NCBI GenBank assembly: GCA_937871505.1
Contig: CALMPF010000020.1
Coordinates: 1-64,000 of the forward strand
Direction of reading: 5' to 3'
Source of the DNA: an uncultured Planctomycetia bacterium
GTDB taxonomy: Bacteria > Planctomycetota > Phycisphaerae > Phycisphaerales > SM1A02
Length of the DNA: 64,000 bases
The translations under genes were made by a program, and so were the position numbers. Below the pieces are notes generated by a model. It searched no databases, was not told where the DNA came from, and saw only the letters and a list, made by a program, of their open reading frames with translations. Of the stretch, positions 35,321 to 45,068 are shown piece by piece; positions within the stretch are counted from its first letter, which is position 1, and each line of letters starts with the position of its first letter.

Positions 35321-36958
35321 ATGAGCCCGTCCGCCCCGCAGGGGAGCTGCCAGAGCGTCCAGTCGCGACGAGTCCTGCGCACGGTCGCGCCCGACGCGGC
35401 GCCGAGCCCGCGCACCGGCGCCGCGGCCCCGTCGCCCCGCTTCGTCGCCAGCGTCAACCCCGCCACCGGCGAGACCCTCGGCAGCGTCGCTCTCGATGAT
35501 CGGCGGACGCTCGACCGCGCACTCTCCCGGGCGCAGGCCGCGCAGCGGGCGTGGCGTCGCGTCCCCGCGCCCGTCCGCGGCGAGATCGTGCGGCGCATCG
35601 GCGAGGGCCTTCGGCGCGAGAAGGACCGCCTGGGACTGCTGGTGTCGCTCGAAGTCGGCAAGATCCGCTCCGAGGGGCTCGGCGAGATCCAGGAGGCGAT
35701 CGACATCGCGGACTTCGCCGTGGGACTCTCGCGGCAGCTCTACGGCCTCTCGATGCACTCCGAACGCCCCGGTCATCGCATGTTCGAGCAGTGGCACCCG
35801 ATCGGGACCGTCGGAGTGATCACCGCGTTCAACTTCCCCGCCGCGGTCTGGGCGTGGAACGCGATGATCGCGGCGGTCTGCGGCGATGCGGTCCTCTGGA
35901 AGCCGAGCCTGCTCGCCCCGATCGTCGCCGTGGAGATGACCGAGGTCGTGCACCGCGTCCTGCGCGAGCAGGAGCTCTTCCGGCCGACGCCGGAGCGCGA
36001 CGGCGCCGAGGCGGTCGATCTCTTCCCGCTGGTGATCGGCACCGACGAGGAAGTCGGCGAGCCGATGATCGCCGATCGACGGCTTCCGCTCATCAGCGCC
36101 ACCGGAAGCTGCCGGATGGGTCGGCGCGTCGGCGAGGTGGTGGCGCGGCGGCTCGGCCGGACGCTTCTCGAGCTCGGCGGGAACAACGCCGTGATCGTGC
36201 TGCCGGATGCCGATCTCGACCTCGTCCTCCGCGCCGTCCTCTTCGGCGCCGTCGGAACCGCCGGCCAGCGCTGCACCACGACGCGCCGCCTCTTCGCGCA
36301 CCGGGCGATCGCGGAGCCGCTCATCGCCCGGCTGGTCGCGGCCTATCGGCGCACGACGATCGGCGATCCGCTCGACGCGGCGACGCTGCTCGGACCGCTG
36401 ATCTCGCGCGGCGCCGTCGAGGCGATGGAAGGGGCGCTCCGACGGGCGCTCGACGAGGGCTGCGAGATCCTCTGCGGCGGGCTCGACGGCATCGCGCGCT
36501 GCGCTGCGGAGCCGCGGCTTCGAGGCGGCCACTTCGTCGAGCCGACGATCATCCGCGTCCCGCGCGGCCGCGACTGCGCCGTCGCCCGCGAGGAGACCTT
36601 CGCGCCGATCCTCTACGTCTTCGAAGTCGACTCGCTCGAGGAGGCGATCGAGCGGCAGAACGAGGTCGATCAGGGGCTCTCCAGCGCGATCTTCACCGAC
36701 TCGGTCCGCGCAGCGGAGCGTTTCCTCTCCGCGGACGGCAGCGACTGCGGCATCGCCAACGTCAACATCGGCACCAGCGGCGCCGAGATCGGCGGCGCCT
36801 TCGGCGGCGAGAAGGACACCGGCGGCGGCCGCGAGAGCGGCAGCGATTCATGGAAGCAGTACATGCGGCGGCAGACCTGCACGGTGAACTTCTCCGGGGC
36901 GCTGCCCCTCGCCCAGGGTGTCGTCTTCGAGGCTCCCTCGGAGGATGCCCCGATCTGA
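35321..36958 (+). CDS. ALDH7-type aldehyde dehydrogenase (piperideine-6-carboxylate / aminoadipate semialdehyde)
   Basis: NAD(P)-dependent aldehyde dehydrogenase of 545 residues, ending lysine or pipecolate breakdown if the ALDH7 assignment is right. Nucleotide-fold motif PIGTVGVITAFNFPAAVWAW, then FTSATGSC-like LISATGSCRMGRRVG, general base Glu284 in LLELGGNNA and catalytic nucleophile Cys318 in GTAGQRCTTTRRLF; the double Asn and TTTRR are typical of ALDH7. The C-terminus has GGAFGGEKDTGGGRESGSDS and WKQYMRRQT. The first ~45 residues are low complexity and may be disordered. TACGCT only 6 nt before the ATG and no Shine-Dalgarno sequence suggest a leaderless mRNA. Confidence 0.92.
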   Translation: MSPSAPQGSCQSVQSRRVLRTVAPDAAPSPRTGAAAPSPRFVASVNPATGETLGSVALDDRRTLDRALSRAQAAQRAWRRVPAPVRGEIVRRIGEGLRREKDRLGLLVSLEVGKIRSEGLGEIQEAIDIADFAVGLSRQLYGLSMHSERPGHRMFEQWHPIGTVGVITAFNFPAAVWAWNAMIAAVCGDAVLWKPSLLAPIVAVEMTEVVHRVLREQELFRPTPERDGAEAVDLFPLVIGTDEEVGEPMIADRRLPLISATGSCRMGRRVGEVVARRLGRTLLELGGNNAVIVLPDADLDLVLRAVLFGAVGTAGQRCTTTRRLFAHRAIAEPLIARLVAAYRRTTIGDPLDAATLLGPLISRGAVEAMEGALRRALDEGCEILCGGLDGIARCAAEPRLRGGHFVEPTIIRVPRGRDCAVAREETFAPILYVFEVDSLEEAIERQNEVDQGLSSAIFTDSVRAAERFLSADGSDCGIANVNIGTSGAEIGGAFGGEKDTGGGRESGSDSWKQYMRRQTCTVNFSGALPLAQGVVFEAPSEDAPI

Positions 36959-37045
36959 GCAAGCCTCATCGCGCTCCGGCGCCGTCGGCGGTCGGCCGCG
37001 GCGGGGCCGCCGTTGCAGGTTGATCACCGAACGGTCCCTCCATCG

Positions 37046-37759
37046 ATGTCGCAGCCGGTCTCGAACATCGTGCATCTGCGCCGCCCCGCGGTGATCCGCA
37101 TGGTGGAGGAGCCCTTCGTCCCCGCGAGCTCCGTCATCGGCAGGGCGGAGCGGACATGGCGGCGGCTGCGTGCGGAGAACCCGGCCTGTTTCGACGGTCG
37201 GCTGCTTCACGTCCTCGGCCTCTCGCGCAACGGCCACGGCGGCGCGACGATCCATGCCGCAGAGTGCGCCTACCGCTGGCATGCCGCGGCGCTGGCGGGC
37301 GTGCCGACCGGAGTGCGCCCGCTCGGGGTCAAGGGAGTCCTGATCGCCGACGGCGCGGTCCTGCTCGGCCGGCGCTCGGCGGCCGTGGCGGGACATCCCG
37401 GCTGCTGGGAGTTCGCCCCCGGCGGCGGCGTTCCGCCGGGCACGCCCCCCGAGCTCCAGCTCCGCCGCGAGCTGTGCGAGGAGACGGGCATCGACGGCGC
37501 CGGCGCATCGGCCGTGCCGCGGGCGCTCTTCCTCGATCGCTCGGTCCTGACGTGGGAGCTGGTCTTCACGCTGCGCCTTCCGCGGCGCGTCGCTGCGACC
37601 GCGGTCGACGGCGAGTACGAGGAGCTCCGCTGGACTCCCATCGATGCGCTGCCATCGGTGACCGGCGATCGCGTCACGCCCGCAGCGAGCGCGATCGCGG
37701 CGCTGGTGCGGCGCTGGACCGACCTTCCGGCGACGGTCTCCTCGAGCGCCGCGCGATGA
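37046..37759 (+). CDS. Nudix hydrolase-like protein with atypical Nudix box
   Basis: Protein of 237 residues with an ~85-residue N-terminal domain (HVLGLSRNGHGGATIHAAEC is its end) before a Nudix fold at about 100-215. The box reads GGGVPPGTPPELQLRRELCE then ETGI. REL-C-EE-T-GI matches the consensus REUxEExGU, but the first conserved Glu is Thr. The metal-binding Glu pair is kept, so activity on a nucleoside-diphosphate derivative remains plausible; this looks like the DUF4743/NUDT-like group with an extra N-domain. Its stop overlaps the pseudouridine synthase ATG (ATGA), so both act in one transcript. Confidence 0.8.
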   Translation: MSQPVSNIVHLRRPAVIRMVEEPFVPASSVIGRAERTWRRLRAENPACFDGRLLHVLGLSRNGHGGATIHAAECAYRWHAAALAGVPTGVRPLGVKGVLIADGAVLLGRRSAAVAGHPGCWEFAPGGGVPPGTPPELQLRRELCEETGIDGAGASAVPRALFLDRSVLTWELVFTLRLPRRVAATAVDGEYEELRWTPIDALPSVTGDRVTPAASAIAALVRRWTDLPATVSSSAAR

Positions 37760-38529
37760 CCGAGCCGATCGCCGTGCTGCATCAGACGCCGCGCGAGGCG
37801 ATCGTCATCAAGCCCGCGGGGCTCTCCGTCGAGCTGCCGCGGCTGAAGGAGGACTCGATGTCGCTGATCGCGTGGGCGCGGCGGCGGTGGCCCGCGGCCG
37901 CGCCGAGGCTCCCGCACCGGCTGGACCGCATCGCCCGCGGGCTCGTCGTCATCGCCCTCGACCCGGAGGCGGCCGCGTTTCACGCCCGCATGGTCGCCGC
38001 GGGGCGATGGGGGAAGCACTATCTCGCGCGCGTCGCCTCCGACCCGGACGACTCGCTGCGGCTCGTCGGCCGTCACGGCGCCTTCCTCAAGGAGCGCGGC
38101 CGCCGCACGGAGATCGTCCGCAGCGGCGGCCGCCCAGCGCGGCTCGAGGTGCTCGCCGCCGCCGAAGCGCCGGAGCGCCCCGGCCAGTCGCATCTGCTCA
38201 TCCGGCTCGAGACCGGCCGGCGGCATCAGATCCGCGCCATGCTGGCGCATCTGGGAGCGCCGATCGCCGGCGATCCGATCTACGGCGCGGGGATCGGGCG
38301 GCGCGGCGACGAGGCGATCCGGTCCCGTTCGCCGGAGCAGGGCGCGCCGTATCTCGAGCATGCCGTCCTCGAGCTTCCGCTCGCCTCCGATGATCGCGCC
38401 CCGACGGTCTTCTGGCAGCCCGAGGACGCCCGGCGCGAACGGCTCGCCGAGTCGATGCGCGGAGCGCTGACGGCGCTCGTCGACGACCTGCGCGGCGGTC
38501 GAGTCACCGTCGTCGGAGCGTCTCCATGA
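37756..38529 (+). CDS. RluA-family RNA pseudouridine synthase
   Basis: Enzyme of 257 residues that isomerises uridine in rRNA or tRNA. The catalytic motif is PHRLDRIARGLVVIA with nucleophilic Asp57. KHYLARVASDPD and LLIRLETGRRHQIRAMLAHL are further RluA signatures, as is GDPIYGAG. There is no S4 domain at the N-terminus, where VIVIKPAG-like IVIKPAGLSVELP begins directly. The target site cannot be told. It overlaps the Nudix gene start-to-stop and its 3' end overlaps the convergent gene by 26 bp. Confidence 0.88.
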   Translation: MTEPIAVLHQTPREAIVIKPAGLSVELPRLKEDSMSLIAWARRRWPAAAPRLPHRLDRIARGLVVIALDPEAAAFHARMVAAGRWGKHYLARVASDPDDSLRLVGRHGAFLKERGRRTEIVRSGGRPARLEVLAAAEAPERPGQSHLLIRLETGRRHQIRAMLAHLGAPIAGDPIYGAGIGRRGDEAIRSRSPEQGAPYLEHAVLELPLASDDRAPTVFWQPEDARRERLAESMRGALTALVDDLRGGRVTVVGASP

Positions 38530-39517
38530 GCTGCGACGGCGACTCCGCCGCGCCGGTCCGGCAACTCAGCCACGCCGCCTCGCAGATGGCCAGCCGCGCG
38601 GCGCGGTCGGCGGGAGCGCCGGCGCTCTCCGGGTGGACGAGCTGGCGGGCGATCTGCGCTTCCGGCGCGTCCGCGGCGAGCGCCTCGCAGTCGACGAGGC
38701 GCCCCGCCTCGTCGCGCAGCGCGATCGTCTGCTCCCCGATCTCGACGAGTCCCAGCGGACCGGTGATCGCGAGCCTGCGCCGCCACGCCGATGCGGTGGA
38801 GATCAACCCGACCGCGACGGCGCCGGACTCGTCGCGAAGCTGGATGGAGAGCGTGCCGCCGGCGCCGCGCGGCGACGGCGGCGGCGATGATCTGCCGTCG
38901 GCCGCAAGCCAGGTCGCCGTGACGGACGCTGGGGGGGCCAGCCACCGCGCCGTGAGATCCGCGAAGTCGTAGAGGCGTGCGCCGATCCCCCCGAGCTGCG
39001 GCGGGCCGGCGAGATCCGCGACGATGCCGTGCGCCCGGCCGAACTGGGCGCGGAATTCCGGGTCCTCCAGCGGGGGAAGGACCGCCGTCAGCGGCGCCGC
39101 CTCGATCGGCGCCTCCTCGCCCGCGGCGAGGTCGGCGAGCGTTGACGGCTGAAGCGACGTCGCCACGATCCGGCTGCGGCGGGCGAGCTGCCGGATCGTC
39201 TCGCTCGGCAGCTCGACATCCGCCGCGAGCCAGACGACACCCGCCTCGGGATCGCGCCCGAGCTTCCGCGGATCGTCGATTCCCGGAAGGCCGAGCGCCT
39301 GAGCGAGCGTCGCCGTCTGCATCGGATCGGCCCCGCAGACGCCGAGCAGCGCGATCCGCTCCGCAGCGACGACGCGGCGCACGAGCTCCGCCTGGTCGGC
39401 GCTGCACCAGACGACCATCGAGAGGTCGGCGACGGAGGCCAGTGATGCGGGGTCGGACCCTTGGAAGGCTTCGGACATCGCCGATCGAGCGTACGCGGAC
39501 TCTTGGACCGGGATCAT
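38504..39517 (-). CDS. Gfo/Idh/MocA-like Rossmann protein, divergent
   Basis: Protein of 337 residues. The N-terminal third has alternating strands and helices (ADLSMVVWCSADQAELVRRV; RIALLGVCGADPMQTATLAQ; VVWLAADVELPSETIRQLAR) like the NAD-binding half of Gfo/Idh/MocA oxidoreductases. The C-terminal part (GIGARLYDFADLTARWLAPP; TLSIQLRDESGAVAVGLIST) resembles their beta-sheet domain. No GxGxxG or catalytic Lys-Pro motif is evident, so it may be a non-catalytic or highly diverged member. An inner ATG at 39478 is an alternative start; neither has a Shine-Dalgarno sequence. Convergent with the pseudouridine synthase and divergent from the helicase. Confidence 0.6.
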   Translation of the reverse strand: MIPVQESAYARSAMSEAFQGSDPASLASVADLSMVVWCSADQAELVRRVVAAERIALLGVCGADPMQTATLAQALGLPGIDDPRKLGRDPEAGVVWLAADVELPSETIRQLARRSRIVATSLQPSTLADLAAGEEAPIEAAPLTAVLPPLEDPEFRAQFGRAHGIVADLAGPPQLGGIGARLYDFADLTARWLAPPASVTATWLAADGRSSPPPSPRGAGGTLSIQLRDESGAVAVGLISTASAWRRRLAITGPLGLVEIGEQTIALRDEAGRLVDCEALAADAPEAQIARQLVHPESAGAPADRAARLAICEAAWLSCRTGAAESPSQLMETLRRR

Positions 39518-39600
39518 CCCGTGCGTGTCGGAGGCCGGATGCGCCGACGCCCTGCGCTCGCCCCGGAACGCCGCGGGAATCGGCTACGCTGCCCGGCGTC

Positions 39601-42600
39601 GTGGCACTGAAGGAGCCCAGCGGAGTCGAGCCGGTGCAGTCCGCCGGTCGGAGCGTCGCCGAGCGGCTCCGTTCCGCGCGGCGCGATCTGATCGAGACAT
39701 CGAGCCGCACGCGCCTGCTCTCGGCGCGCTTCGACGGCAGCGCGAACGTCGAGATCGTGACCGAGCGCTGCGACGAGGTCTTTCGGATACTCGTCCTCGA
39801 CGGCCGTTCGATGACGCTTGCGCCGCTGCGCGCGCGATCAGGCGCACCCGCCGCGACGGCGCCCGGCGAGGAGCGTCGACCGTCCGCTCCGCAGGAGCTC
39901 GGGAGCGACGGGCCGAGCGGGGATGCCGATGGAATCCCGGCGCAGCCGGAGCTCGCGGGCGAACGCGGCGGGGATGAGTCGCGGCGCGACGCCGCCGATC
40001 CGCGCGCCGCCGACGCCGCGCAATCGCGGCGCGCCGAGGAGGACGACGCCCCGGCGCCGCATCAGCTCGATGCGATCCTCCAGAGCGACCTGGAGCGAGA
40101 GGCGCTCGAGCGCCGGCTTCGTCGAATGCAGTACGAGGCCCGCTCGCAGGCGGAGGAGCAGGGACTCAGCACGCTCCACCTCGCGATCGGGTTCCTCGAG
40201 TGGCGCGAGCGGGAGGATGAGTCGCGCAGCCGCCATGCGCCCCTGCTCCTGGTGCCGGTCGAGCTGGAGCGGAGCCGGGCGGGGGGGAGCTTCCGCGTCG
40301 CCGCGACGGGCGACGGCGTCGTCGACAACCTCTCGCTGGCCGAGCGGCTCCGCGCCGATCTCGGAATCGTCCTTCCGCCCGTCGAGCCCGACGCCGAAGG
40401 GTTCCGGCCCAGCGCCTGGTTCGCCGCCGTCGAGGCGGTCATCCGCGAGCGCGCCGGGTGGCGCGTCAAGCCTCACGCGATGCTGCTGGGCTTCTTCTCC
40501 TTCGCCAGGCTGCTCATGTACCGCGATCTCGATCCCGAGGCGTGGCCGCAGGAGCGCGCCCCGGATCGGCATCCGATGGTCGAGGGACTGCTCTGCGGCG
40601 CGATGCCCGAGCAGCCGCCTTCGATCGTCGGCGACGACGACTTCGTCGATGCGGCGCTGCCGCCGGAGCGCTGCCTTCACGTCGTCGACGCCGACAGCTC
40701 GCAGACGATCGCGATCGCCGACGTCGTCCACGGACGGCGCAGCATCGTCGTGCAGGGTCCGCCCGGAACCGGCAAGAGCCAGACGATCGCCAACATCGTC
40801 GCGGGCGCCGTCGCCGAGGGGCAGCGCGTGCTCTTCGTCGCCGAGAAGCGGGCGGCGCTGGAGGTCGTCAAGCGCCGACTCGATGCGATCGGCCTCGGGC
40901 CGACGGCGCTGGAGCTGCACAGCACCAAGGCCAACCGGCGGGCGGTGCTGCGCGAGCTGGGCGAGACGCTCGAGCTCGGTCGTCCGCGGACTCCCGATCT
41001 CGACGCTCAGCGCGACCGGCTGCGCGACGCTCAGGCGCGGCTCAACGCCCACGCAGACTTCCTCCACGCGATCGATCCGGGCACCGGTCTGTCGCTGCAC
41101 GAGATCGTCGGCCGGATCGCGCGGCTGGAGGCGCAGCGAGCGGCCCGCGGCGGAGCCGGCGGCGCCGCGGATGCGCCCCGCTGGCGCACGATCCTGCTGG
41201 AGGGAGATGCGGAGTGGGACGCTGCCGCGGTCGGCGCCCGTCGCGACGAGATCGAGGCGCTCGCGGCGCGGATCGATCGCGGCGGGCCGCCGGCTGCGCA
41301 TCCCTTCCGCGGCGTCGGGCTCGACGCGCTGCTGCCGCGCGAGATCGAGGAGCTCTCCGGGCGCGTCGCGGAGGTCGAGGAGGGGCTCGCGGAGATCGAG
41401 CGCATCGCCGGGGCGGTCGGCCCGGCGATCGGTGCGCCCTTCGATGCGGAGGTTCGGCCGGAGGCGGAGGCCGACGCGCTCGCGGCGCGGACCCGCTCTC
41501 CCGAGGGACTGCGCGCTGCGCTCGCGGCACTGGAGCACCTCGGCAGCGTGCCGCCCGCGGCGCCGCTCCCGCTCGACGCGGCCCTCTGGTCGCAGCGGCG
41601 CGACGAGGCCGCTGCGCTCGTCGCGGCGCTGGAGGATGTCGGATCGCGGGCAGCCGCGCTGGGCCCGCGGCTGGCGCCGGGAGCGGAGGAGCTCGACGCC
41701 GCCGCGCTGCGGGCGACCATCGCCGCCGGCGGTCGTTCGCCGCTGCGCCTGCTCTCGCCGGCGTGGTGGGCGGCGCGCCGGGCGGTCGCGGGCATGGTGC
41801 TCGGCGCACCGCCGCGCTCGGCGTCCGAGCGCCTGGCGCTGCTCGACGAGCTGATCGGCCTCCGCGAGGCGCGGCGCCGACTGGCGGAGCTCGACGGACC
41901 GCGCTCGCTCGGCGGCGCCGCCTTCGGGAGCGCCTGGGCGGGCGAGCGAAGCGACGCCACGGCTCTGCGGGCGCTTCTCACCTGGGTCGATCGCGGCCGC
42001 GAGGCCGGGCTCCCGGCGTGGTTCGTCGCGCTGCGCCCCGGCTCGGCGGCGCGAAGTTCCGTCGACCTGGCGAGCGCGAGCCGCGCGACGCAGCAGGCGA
42101 TCGAGCGACTCGACGCGCTCGCCGAGTCGCTCGCGCTCGACTGCCGGGCCGCCTTCGGCGTCCAGAGGCTCGCGGAAGCGGAGACGGGGGAGCTCCGCGC
42201 GCGGATGGCGGAATGGCGCAGCGCGCCGCGCAGGATCGAGGAGGCGATCGACTGCCGCCGGCGGCTCGAAGGCCTGCGCACCCTCGGACTCGGCGCGCTG
42301 GCGGCGCTGCTCGAACGCGGCGCCGTCGCGCCGGGCGACGCGGTGCAGGAGTTCGAGCATGCCTTTCTGGAGCGGCAGTTCAGGCGACTCGATCCCGAGG
42401 GCCGGCTCCTCCGGTTCGATGCCGAGGATCACGAGGCCCTGCGACGGCGCTTCGTCGAGCTCGATCGCGAGCGCATCGCGCTGGCCCGCGCGGAGGTGGC
42501 GCTGCGCCACTGGGAGCGGCTCCCGAAGTCCGGCGAGACGCTGGGCCAGATGGGGCTGATCCGCCGGGAGATCCAGAAGAAGTCGCGGCACCTGCCGCTG

Positions 42601-44799
42601 CGCAGGATTCTCTCGGAGGCCGGCGAGTCGATCCAGCGGATCAAGCCGGTCTTCATGATGAGCCCGTCGAGCGTCGCCCAGTTTCTCGCCCCGGGCGGCA
42701 TCGAGTTCGACCTGCTGCTCTTCGACGAGGCGAGCCAGGTCCGTCCCGTCGAAGCCCTCGGCTCCATCGCGCGGCTCGCGCGCGAGGGTCGGCTCGTGGT
42801 CGTTGGCGATCAGCGCCAGCTCCCGCCGACGGCGTTCTTCCGGTTCGAGTCGGACTTGACCGACGATGACGAGGGAGACGAAGGGGGCACGGTGCGCGAC
42901 CTGGAGAGCATCCTCGGCGTCGCCGTCGCGGCGGGGCTGCCTTCGCGCATGCTCCGCTGGCACTACCGCAGCGAGCACCACTCGCTGATCGCGGTGTCGA
43001 ACCGGCTCTTCTACGAAGAGCGGCTGCACGTCGTTCCCAGCCCGTTCGACCGCGGTCCGAGGCACGGGCTCTGGATGGAGCACCTGACCGGGACGATCTT
43101 CGAGCGCGGAGCGGGGGCGACCAATCGCGGCGAGGCGCGGGCGGTCGCGGAGGCGGTGCTGGCGCATGCGCGGACGACCCCCGAATGGACGCTCGGCGTC
43201 GGGACCTTCTCGATCCGCCAGCGCGACGCGATCCTCGACGAGATCGAGACGCTCCGCCGCGCCGATCCTGCGACGGAGGCGTTCTTCGCCGAAGGCGGTC
43301 CCGAGCCCTTCTTCGTCAAGAACCTCGAGAACATCCAGGGCGACGAGCGCGACGTCATCTTCATCTCGGTCGGATACGGCCGGGACGCCGAGGGTCGAAT
43401 CACGATGAACTTCGGACCGCTCTCGCGCGACGGGGGCGAGCGTCGGCTGAACGTCCTCGCGACGCGGGCGAAGCGCCGTTGCGTCGTCTTCTCCTCGATC
43501 ACGGACGACCAGATCGACCCGAACCGCGCCACCGGCGCCGGGGCGCATGCGCTGCGGGCCTTTCTCCGGTACGCCCGGCTCGGGATGCTCGATGCCGAGC
43601 AGGGCGCCGGCGCGGAGCGGGGCCGCGATCGCGACGCGCCCGTCGGCGCAGGCGGGAGCGTCGAGCGCGATGTCGCCGAGACGATCGCCGAGTGCGGCTA
43701 CGCCGCCGACCGGCGCATCGGCGTCGGCGGATTCCGCGTCGACATCGCCGTGCGCGATCCGATCCTCGAGGACAGGTACCTCCTCGCGGTGGAGACCGAC
43801 GGTCCTGCGTACCGCGACGCGCGCTCGGCGCGGGATCGCGAACGGACACGGCCCGCAGTCCTCGAGGCGCGCGGCTGGTCGCTCCACCGCCTGCACGCCG
43901 CGGAGTGGTTCCGCGCCCGCGACGCGGCGACCCGCTCGGTCCTCGGCGCGATCGAGCGCAGGGCCCGCGGCGGCGCGGGCGCGGTGACGGAGCCCGAATC
44001 GACCGGCGGCGGCGGTCCCGGCCGATCTCCCTCGGCTGCGCCGACGGCGACGCGGTCCGACGGGGAGAGCCCGGCGACGCAGCCGGCCGCCTCCGCGACC
44101 GCCGTCGGGGCTCCGGCTGCGGGGGCGAAGGCATCGCACTCCTTGCCGAGCGCGTCGCGTTCGGGCCCGGCGTCATCGCCGCCGCTCCCGACCTCGTCGC
44201 TGTTCGAGCGCGAGGCGGCGTCGGAGGTCGAGGATGCGATGACGATCCCGTACGTCCTTGCGCGGCTGCGCGTGCCCTCGCGGAGAGCGCCGGACGAGAT
44301 CCCGGGCGATCGCCTGCGCGAGATCGTCGCGGGCATCGTCGAGCAGGAGGGGCCGATTCACGAGGATGAGCTCGAGCGCCGGATGGTGAATCTCTGGGGC
44401 ATGCGGCGGACGACGCGCGCGATGCAGCAGGCGGTCCAGACCGGGATCGTCCTCGCCCAGCAGGCCAGGAGCATCGAGCGGCGGGGCCACTTCCTCGATC
44501 GCCCGGAGGCGCTCCGCCGCGCGGAGCCGCGCCCGCCGCGCAACCGATCCAGCGTCGAATCGGCGACCCTCCGCCGTCCGGAGATGCTCCCGCCGGAGGA
44601 GGTGCGCGAGCTTGTCAGGCTCGTCGTCGAAGGAAACCTCGGCATCGCCCGCGAGGATGTCATCCGCGAGACTCGGCGACGGCTCGGCTTCGGCTCCACC
44701 TCGGCGGCGCTCCGCGAGCTCATCGAGGCCCAGCTCGATGCGCTGGTGACTGATGGCGCCGTCGAGGCCCGCGGCGGCGGATACGCGGCCGTGCGCTGA
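39601..44799 (+). CDS. DUF4011-helicase-nuclease-DUF3320 protein, defence candidate
   Basis: Giant protein of 1,732 residues. The N-terminal DUF4011-like region (to ~350) is interrupted by a disordered insert (about 75-150). It precedes an SF1 UPF1-like helicase split by a long Ala/Arg/Glu helical insert (about 430-960). Walker A is GPPGTGKS (386-393), Walker B LLLFDEASQ (Asp1042-Glu1043), followed by VVVGDQRQLPPT, MLRWHYRSEHHS and NLENIQGDERDVIF. Residues ~1360-1430 are a Vsr/MTES-type nuclease (VDIAVRDP, Asp1381; VETDG, Glu1398), then DUF3320 (about 1550-1595). DUF4011-helicase-Vsr single genes are known antiphage candidates (I recall the name Hhe). GTG start; TACGCT lies 10 nt upstream. 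Confidence 0.9.
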   Translation: MALKEPSGVEPVQSAGRSVAERLRSARRDLIETSSRTRLLSARFDGSANVEIVTERCDEVFRILVLDGRSMTLAPLRARSGAPAATAPGEERRPSAPQELGSDGPSGDADGIPAQPELAGERGGDESRRDAADPRAADAAQSRRAEEDDAPAPHQLDAILQSDLEREALERRLRRMQYEARSQAEEQGLSTLHLAIGFLEWREREDESRSRHAPLLLVPVELERSRAGGSFRVAATGDGVVDNLSLAERLRADLGIVLPPVEPDAEGFRPSAWFAAVEAVIRERAGWRVKPHAMLLGFFSFARLLMYRDLDPEAWPQERAPDRHPMVEGLLCGAMPEQPPSIVGDDDFVDAALPPERCLHVVDADSSQTIAIADVVHGRRSIVVQGPPGTGKSQTIANIVAGAVAEGQRVLFVAEKRAALEVVKRRLDAIGLGPTALELHSTKANRRAVLRELGETLELGRPRTPDLDAQRDRLRDAQARLNAHADFLHAIDPGTGLSLHEIVGRIARLEAQRAARGGAGGAADAPRWRTILLEGDAEWDAAAVGARRDEIEALAARIDRGGPPAAHPFRGVGLDALLPREIEELSGRVAEVEEGLAEIERIAGAVGPAIGAPFDAEVRPEAEADALAARTRSPEGLRAALAALEHLGSVPPAAPLPLDAALWSQRRDEAAALVAALEDVGSRAAALGPRLAPGAEELDAAALRATIAAGGRSPLRLLSPAWWAARRAVAGMVLGAPPRSASERLALLDELIGLREARRRLAELDGPRSLGGAAFGSAWAGERSDATALRALLTWVDRGREAGLPAWFVALRPGSAARSSVDLASASRATQQAIERLDALAESLALDCRAAFGVQRLAEAETGELRARMAEWRSAPRRIEEAIDCRRRLEGLRTLGLGALAALLERGAVAPGDAVQEFEHAFLERQFRRLDPEGRLLRFDAEDHEALRRRFVELDRERIALARAEVALRHWERLPKSGETLGQMGLIRREIQKKSRHLPLRRILSEAGESIQRIKPVFMMSPSSVAQFLAPGGIEFDLLLFDEASQVRPVEALGSIARLAREGRLVVVGDQRQLPPTAFFRFESDLTDDDEGDEGGTVRDLESILGVAVAAGLPSRMLRWHYRSEHHSLIAVSNRLFYEERLHVVPSPFDRGPRHGLWMEHLTGTIFERGAGATNRGEARAVAEAVLAHARTTPEWTLGVGTFSIRQRDAILDEIETLRRADPATEAFFAEGGPEPFFVKNLENIQGDERDVIFISVGYGRDAEGRITMNFGPLSRDGGERRLNVLATRAKRRCVVFSSITDDQIDPNRATGAGAHALRAFLRYARLGMLDAEQGAGAERGRDRDAPVGAGGSVERDVAETIAECGYAADRRIGVGGFRVDIAVRDPILEDRYLLAVETDGPAYRDARSARDRERTRPAVLEARGWSLHRLHAAEWFRARDAATRSVLGAIERRARGGAGAVTEPESTGGGGPGRSPSAAPTATRSDGESPATQPAASATAVGAPAAGAKASHSLPSASRSGPASSPPLPTSSLFEREAASEVEDAMTIPYVLARLRVPSRRAPDEIPGDRLREIVAGIVEQEGPIHEDELERRMVNLWGMRRTTRAMQQAVQTGIVLAQQARSIERRGHFLDRPEALRRAEPRPPRNRSSVESATLRRPEMLPPEEVRELVRLVVEGNLGIAREDVIRETRRRLGFGSTSAALRELIEAQLDALVTDGAVEARGGGYAAVR

Positions 44800-44845
44800 G
44801 GCGGGACGGACCAGCGATCGTCGCGGACTCGTGGACGGCGCTGAA

Positions 44846-44864
44846 GCGCCGGCGATGCCGGCGC
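44846..44864. terminator. Hairpin between convergent genes
   Basis: GCGCCGGC-GAT-GCCGGCGC, a perfect 8-bp stem with a 3-nt loop 47 nt after the helicase stop, placed to end transcription from both sides (helicase + and S41-like gene -). It is followed by CTTG, not a full T-run. Confidence 0.5.
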
Positions 44865-45068
44865 CTTGACAGAGACGCTGCGCTTCGCTCGCCCCCGTCC
44901 TGTCGGCCTTGGTCTGCGCGGTCGAGGTGCCGGCGCGCCGCCGATCGCCCGCCGTCGCTCGCCCGGCGCCTCCGCACGCTCGTGCGTCTCCTCCGGCAGA
45001 TGGGGCGCCGGCGCCCTGGCCCGCGCGGCGTCTCTGGAGCCGCCGCGTCGCGTGCGCCCGCTCGCGGC

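Noticed and set aside
39838-44139. 1,433-codon antisense open frame opposite the helicase gene
   Set aside because: The plus strand shows ordered helicase and nuclease motifs; the antisense product is compositionally a shadow.
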